From: a virus
DNA length: 24,866 bases
Virus record (IMG/VR): IMGVR_UViG_3300028571_000007
Span: 1 to 24,866 of that record
Direction: 5' to 3' (one strand)
Every line of letters begins with the position of its first letter. Position 1 is the stretch's first letter. Below, one piece after another: positions 21,118 through 24,866 of this stretch. The notes beneath the pieces were generated by a model. That model ran no database searches. It was not told where the DNA came from and saw only the letters and a program-made list of their open reading frames with translations. The translations under genes were made by a program, and so were the position numbers.

Positions 21118-22281
21118 ATGAACTTCTTTGGCTTCAACTTATTCAATAGAACCATTAATTCAAAAACTCCATTACTTACTGCTGGTGGTTCTAATGCAGC
21201 GTCTAGGGTTACGAGGTTTAATACAGTAGTTGCCGCCTTAGCTAGATACACACAGGATGCATTTGCAGAACCTGAATTGAAGCTTGTAGATAAAACTACA
21301 GGTGAATATATTTATGATTCACCTATCATTGAATTACTTTCATATCCTGACCCAGATAATAAAGTTTCTTATACATCATTTATGCGCCAATTGGTTTTAA
21401 GCTATAAAATCTATGGCTGTGTTTACATTGAGATAGTAGAAGACCTAGCAGGTGACCCTTATTCCCTTTTCATTCACCATCCAAATTCAATTAAAGCAGA
21501 GTACTCTAGAAATGGTTTACTAGAAGGGTATGAAGTAGGGAATAATAAAGAACTCCTCAATCCAGAAAATATTATATATATAACAGAAAACTCATTTGAT
21601 AAATCCTACACAGGAAGTAATTGCCTTGAAGCTGCATATAAACTTATTTTAGCTGATACAGCTATTGATGCATATACCCTTGAAGTAATTGAAAACCCAG
21701 CTGTCGCAGGTCTTGTGTTTTCAGGTATAAATGCTACCAGCCAAGAAGAATTAAATGCAATTAGAGATGAAGTCTATGCTAATTTTGGTAAAGGTAACAG
21801 GGGTGGGACTCTGCTTCTAAACTCAGAGATGAAAGTATCTCAGGTTGGTTTTAAACCTTCTGATTTAGATATTCAATCAATGTCAGAAAGACTAGAAGAG
21901 AGAATCTGTGCAGCTTGGGGACTTCCACCAATTGTAGTTGGACTCCAGCAGAGAGATTCTAAGTTTTCTAACTTTGAGGAAGCCCGTAAATTAGCTACAG
22001 AGACATTCTTACTTCCACTTTGGCGTTTCGTTGCAGAAGAAATTACACTTCAACTTGGTCCCAAGTTCAATCTACCAAAATCCCAGAAGCTTCAATTTGA
22101 TATTTCACTTCTGAAACCATTACAAGAAGATGAAAATAATAAACACCGCCGAGTCCAAGACGACTACAAAGCTGGAATTATTACAAGGGCGGAAGCTAGA
22201 CAGATTCTTAATTTCCCTTACTCAGATTCCGATAACGTCTTTATAGATGTAGCTACCGTTCAAGGAGATAAAGTCTTATGA
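21118..22281 (+). CDS. Portal protein (HK97 family)
   Basis: The 387-residue protein forms the dodecameric ring at one capsid vertex through which DNA enters. The family signature is clear in the C-terminal half: SERLEERICAAWGLPPIVVG (256-275), then FSNFEEARKLATETFLLPLW (283-302) and AEEITLQL. The central region carries the typical SYKIYGCVYIEIVED strands (95-109). Length is normal, slightly short, for HK97-like portals. It is the first gene of the head operon and overlaps the protease gene by 4 bases. Terminase is not adjacent, unlike in most HK97-type phages. The start is fixed by CCTCTA-N7-ATG. Confidence 0.95.
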   Translation: MNFFGFNLFNRTINSKTPLLTAGGSNAASRVTRFNTVVAALARYTQDAFAEPELKLVDKTTGEYIYDSPIIELLSYPDPDNKVSYTSFMRQLVLSYKIYGCVYIEIVEDLAGDPYSLFIHHPNSIKAEYSRNGLLEGYEVGNNKELLNPENIIYITENSFDKSYTGSNCLEAAYKLILADTAIDAYTLEVIENPAVAGLVFSGINATSQEELNAIRDEVYANFGKGNRGGTLLLNSEMKVSQVGFKPSDLDIQSMSERLEERICAAWGLPPIVVGLQQRDSKFSNFEEARKLATETFLLPLWRFVAEEITLQLGPKFNLPKSQKLQFDISLLKPLQEDENNKHRRVQDDYKAGIITRAEARQILNFPYSDSDNVFIDVATVQGDKVL

Positions 22282-23375
22282 TGATTCCAGAACAGCTAAG
22301 AATAGCACCAGATGATGTAAAAGAGAAATTACGTCTTGGCCTTGAACAAGTAGAAAATAGTCTCCAAGGTGATGGCCTAGAGACACAAACTATAGAAGAT
22401 GCTAAGTATTTAGTTTCTTCCAATCCAGTTAATAATGATAAGATAGAAAAAGCCTACCGTTGGTGGGCTAGAAATGAAAGGTTCCTAGATGCACCAGAAA
22501 ACTCTCCTGCTGATGTAGCTGCTAATCTCTGGGGCGGAAGACCTGGGAAAGATTGGTTCTATGATTTGTACCAACTTCTGCAAGAGAAATCTAGTGCCTC
22601 TATTGATAACATGTCGACAAAAGAAACTCATTACAAGGTTTTAGATGGTAACTATATCCAAGCTGAGGAATCAGAAACCCATGGATTCATCAAAGCAATA
22701 GTCAGTGTCTTCAACAATATTGACTTAGCTAACGAAGTTGTGCTTCCTGGTGCTTATTCTAAATCAATCCAGAGAAAACTTCCTGCTGCCGTTTGGAATC
22801 ACAATTGGTCTTCTCCTATCGCTAAAACTATCGAAGCTATTGAACTCTTGCCTGGTGACCCTAGACTACCAGAAGAGTTATCCCAATATGGTGGCCTGTT
22901 CATTTCAGCTGAGTTTCCATTAGAAGTTGAAGAATCAAGACAAGCTTACCTTAAACTGAAGAATGGTTTAGTTGACGAATTTTCAGTTGGTTACAGAGTC
23001 GTTGAAGCTTACGAAGAAAACGATGTAATCTACCTTAAAGAACTAGATTTACTGGAATGGAGTGCAGTCATGAGGGGCGCTAACCCTATCACCAAACTCA
23101 TTGAAGTAAAAAACCTTACATTCCAAGACCATACAGATTTAACCTTATCCCAGTTAAATAATTATATAGATAGATATGAATCATTAGCTGAGAAACGACA
23201 GAAACTATCAAGCAACCATATCAGTAACTTAGAAACTCTCCTTGGCAGAATTTCTACTCTTATTGATACTAACAAGCCGCCACAAGAAGAATTACCAACT
23301 CCTGATGTTGTTAAACCTTCCAAGAAAGCTTACGCAATCGAACTACTCAATTTCCTTTCAGAGGATACAGAATAA
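22278..23375 (+). CDS. Prohead protease with an N-terminal phage accessory domain and long C-terminal tail
   Basis: The 365-residue protein has three parts. Residues 1-105 match a domain of unknown function found in phage head proteins (RGLE...GGDGL...YRWWARNERF...LWGGRPGKDW). Residues 120-275 are the HK97-type (U35) protease: VSVFNNIDLANEVVLPGAY, catalytic H175 in WNHNW, catalytic S236 in VDEFSVGY, and EWSAVMRGANP. Residues 280-365 are a helical tail that may act as scaffold. It cleaves scaffold or the capsid delta region during maturation. It is longer than typical HK97 proteases (about 200 residues) because of both additions. The start is taken at 22278 (ATGATG), overlapping the portal stop. 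Confidence 0.9.
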   Translation: MMIPEQLRIAPDDVKEKLRLGLEQVENSLQGDGLETQTIEDAKYLVSSNPVNNDKIEKAYRWWARNERFLDAPENSPADVAANLWGGRPGKDWFYDLYQLLQEKSSASIDNMSTKETHYKVLDGNYIQAEESETHGFIKAIVSVFNNIDLANEVVLPGAYSKSIQRKLPAAVWNHNWSSPIAKTIEAIELLPGDPRLPEELSQYGGLFISAEFPLEVEESRQAYLKLKNGLVDEFSVGYRVVEAYEENDVIYLKELDLLEWSAVMRGANPITKLIEVKNLTFQDHTDLTLSQLNNYIDRYESLAEKRQKLSSNHISNLETLLGRISTLIDTNKPPQEELPTPDVVKPSKKAYAIELLNFLSEDTE

Positions 23376-23376
23376 T

Positions 23377-24609
23377 ATGAATATTAAAAAAGAAATTAAA
23401 ACATTACGCCAAGAAGCAGCAGACTTGAAAGCTTCTCTTATCTCAGAAGATAGAGAACCAACCGAGACTGAACTTTCGCGCATGGTGGAACTCAAGTCAC
23501 TTATTGACCAGAAGGAAGCCGCCCTTGGTGTTATTTCTGCTTTTGACGACAATGATGCACAATTGAAGTCCCTTACCACTCCAACACGAACCCCATCAAG
23601 AACAGAAAATATGAACAACTCAATCACTAATCTCCTGCTTTCGGACCCAGAATTCAAGTCTAATTTAGACGCTGCAGCTAAGTCTGCTAATTCTCTTTCT
23701 AAAATTGGTACTTTTGGAGTCGAAATTTCAAAGTCACTTATCTCAGCAGGTTCTAACGCTAACGGCGCTGGCCTTGCCCCTAGAGGTTACTCTGGTGTTC
23801 CAATAGTTGGCATGAGACGGGCTAGAATTCTTGATTTTGCTACTATTGTTCCAGTATCAACCAATATTGTCCAGGTTGCCATTCTTAGTTCAATGACTAA
23901 CAATGCTGCTTCACAGCTTCAGGCTACAACAGCCACTGCTACAGGTAGTTCGTTTATCAAAGCTGAATCTGATTTAGACTGGGCAGCTTCTGATGTAGTT
24001 GTTAATTCCATCGCCCACTTCATGAAGGCTTCTAAGCAGATTCTTGCCGATGTGCCACAACTTGATGGTTTAGTTGAATCACAGGCTGCTGCTGGTGTTA
24101 TGAATAAGTTTGAGAACCTGTTCTTCACTGCTACAGCTGCTGCTAACGGTTGGAATGGAGTTGACAATGCTACTGGTATTCAGACTCAGGCTTTCTCAGT
24201 ATCGGTTATTCAGTCGATTCGAAAGGGTATCACCAAGCTTCAGACAGGTTCTGACTTGGGTAACTACCAGCCAACAGCTATCTTTATGCACCCAGCCGAC
24301 TGGGAAGGACTTCAGCTTCTGACCACGACTGCTTCAGGTGGAGACTACGTTCTCGCTAACCCATCGTTTGGTGGAGTTAACACTCTCTTCGGTGTTCCTG
24401 TAGTTGTTTCTGCTAACGTTCCACAGGGATTTGCCTACGTTGGAGAATGGACATACGCACAAATCTTTGATAGACAGTCAACTGCACTTTACATCTCAGA
24501 TAGTGATGGCAACAACTTCACTCGAAACCTTGTTACCTTGCTTGTTGAAGCTAGAATGGCAGCTGGTTTCAACCGACCCCAGTCGATTTGTAAAGTCGCC
24601 CTTAGCTAA
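23377..24609 (+). CDS. Major capsid protein (HK97 fold)
   Basis: The 410-residue protein begins MNIKKEIKTLRQEAADLKAS. Residues 1-55 are a coiled-coil delta (scaffold) domain, normally removed by the protease, followed by a Thr/Ser/Arg linker near 65-75. The mature domain contains SAGSNANGAGLAPRGYSGVP and the late pattern ADWEGLQLLTT...GVPVVVSANVP, as in the HK97 capsid family. The frame is open upstream to 23242 inside the protease gene, but AGAGGA precedes the ATG at 23377, and the delta domain starts there. It lies one base after the protease stop, and a strong terminator follows. Its 3' third uses more C-ending codons (GAC, TAC, AAC, TTC) than the tail genes, as expected for a highly expressed gene. 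Confidence 0.95.
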   Translation: MNIKKEIKTLRQEAADLKASLISEDREPTETELSRMVELKSLIDQKEAALGVISAFDDNDAQLKSLTTPTRTPSRTENMNNSITNLLLSDPEFKSNLDAAAKSANSLSKIGTFGVEISKSLISAGSNANGAGLAPRGYSGVPIVGMRRARILDFATIVPVSTNIVQVAILSSMTNNAASQLQATTATATGSSFIKAESDLDWAASDVVVNSIAHFMKASKQILADVPQLDGLVESQAAAGVMNKFENLFFTATAAANGWNGVDNATGIQTQAFSVSVIQSIRKGITKLQTGSDLGNYQPTAIFMHPADWEGLQLLTTTASGGDYVLANPSFGGVNTLFGVPVVVSANVPQGFAYVGEWTYAQIFDRQSTALYISDSDGNNFTRNLVTLLVEARMAAGFNRPQSICKVALS

Positions 24610-24625
24610 GATTAAGTAGCAACAT

Positions 24626-24661
24626 TAACCCCTAGAGAGAATAACTCTAGGGGTTATTTTT
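24626..24661 (+). terminator. Terminator after the capsid gene
   Basis: A perfect 12-bp stem TAACCCCTAGAG/CTCTAGGGGTTA (24626-24637/24645-24656) with a seven-base loop and T5 (24657-24661). The ATG of the HNH gene comes directly after the last T. Confidence 0.93.
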
Positions 24662-24866
24662 ATGGATAAAATTATGAAAACCTGTCAAATATGCAATAAA
24701 GAATTCACACCTAAAACACATTCAAAGAAATACTGTTCAAAAGAATGTAAGACTGAAGCTGCTAATAAGCTTAGAAGAGTAGAGTCTAAAACACCTGAAC
24801 AAATAGAATCTCTTAGGGCTAAGAAGCGAGAATATAAATACAAAAATATTGAAAAAGTAATAGAGA
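24662..24866 (+). CDS. Endonuclease VII-like HNH endonuclease, 5' part (continues at base 128 after the repeat)
   Basis: This part encodes the N-terminal zinc ribbon (C8/C11 and C25/C29, within KTCQICNKEFTPK and KKYCSKEC) and the start of the basic linker. Base 24740 equals base 1 and is the first base of a codon, so the frame runs on into 1-444 to give 173 residues. The ATG at 24662 touches the T-run of the capsid terminator, which leaves no room for a ribosome site. An ATG at 24674 (residue 5) aligns with the start of the paralogue at 18027. Expression probably depends on read-through from the capsid gene. Confidence 0.88.
   Translation, partial: MDKIMKTCQICNKEFTPKTHSKKYCSKECKTEAANKLRRVESKTPEQIESLRAKKREYKYKNIEKVIE
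24740..24866. repeat. Terminal direct repeat, right copy
   Basis: Identical to 1-127. Removing one copy gives a 24,739-base circle. Confidence 0.95.

Noticed and set aside
23242-23376. Longer capsid reading frame opening inside the protease gene
   Set aside because: The extension overlaps the protease C-terminus in another frame. AGAGGA precedes the ATG at 23377, where a typical delta domain begins.

Overview
The window is a complete small tailed-phage genome in circular form. Its last 127 bases (24740-24866) repeat its first 127 exactly, and an endonuclease gene reads cleanly across the join, so the unique sequence is 24,739 bp. Portal, HK97-type prohead protease and capsid, TerL, a tail tape measure and neck proteins mark it as a head-tail (Caudoviricetes) phage; a tail-chaperone frameshift and a long tape measure suggest a siphovirus-like non-contractile tail. 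The DNA is AT-rich (about 36% GC from a few lines counted by eye), uses the standard code, and no integrase, repressor, tRNA or rRNA was recognised. The host cannot be named.

Layout, going round the circle from 21118: portal, protease and capsid (+); a terminator; an endonuclease VII-like HNH gene across the join; the presumed tail tube protein, a small Cys-rich protein and a tail assembly chaperone with a -1 frameshift (+, to 2121); a two-way terminator; then TerL, TerS and two tiny membrane or holin-like genes on the minus strand (2195-4343). A divergent control region (4344-4606) leads to the tape measure, two very large distal tail proteins, a small tail protein and a fibre/receptor-binding protein (+, to 15195). 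After a terminator come a PD-(D/E)XK nuclease and four neck/tail-completion genes (+, to 17511). A second HNH endonuclease and an orphan zinc ribbon lie on the minus strand (17515-18344) behind a long structured leader. A compact family A-type polymerase (18962-20320), a 72-residue protein and a 550-base non-coding region with short repeats, hairpins and terminators (possible origin) close the circle.

The order is unusual. The terminase/holin cassette lies inverted between the tail chaperone and the tape measure, which normally adjoin, and the neck genes follow the tail fibre instead of the capsid gene. No endolysin, helicase, primase or single-strand binding protein was recognised.

The most striking signals are non-coding. 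(1) CCTCTA stands exactly 7 bases before the ATG of the first gene of six transcription units and of one seven-codon leader ORF, with looser copies at three more genes; it is not a Shine-Dalgarno sequence. (2) A 69-base promoter-like element with two boxes and an invariant 23-base gap occurs three times. Two copies also share a 55-base perfect leader sequence, giving a 14-kb-spaced inverted repeat. (3) Scanning by eye found no GATC at all, where roughly 80 would be expected.
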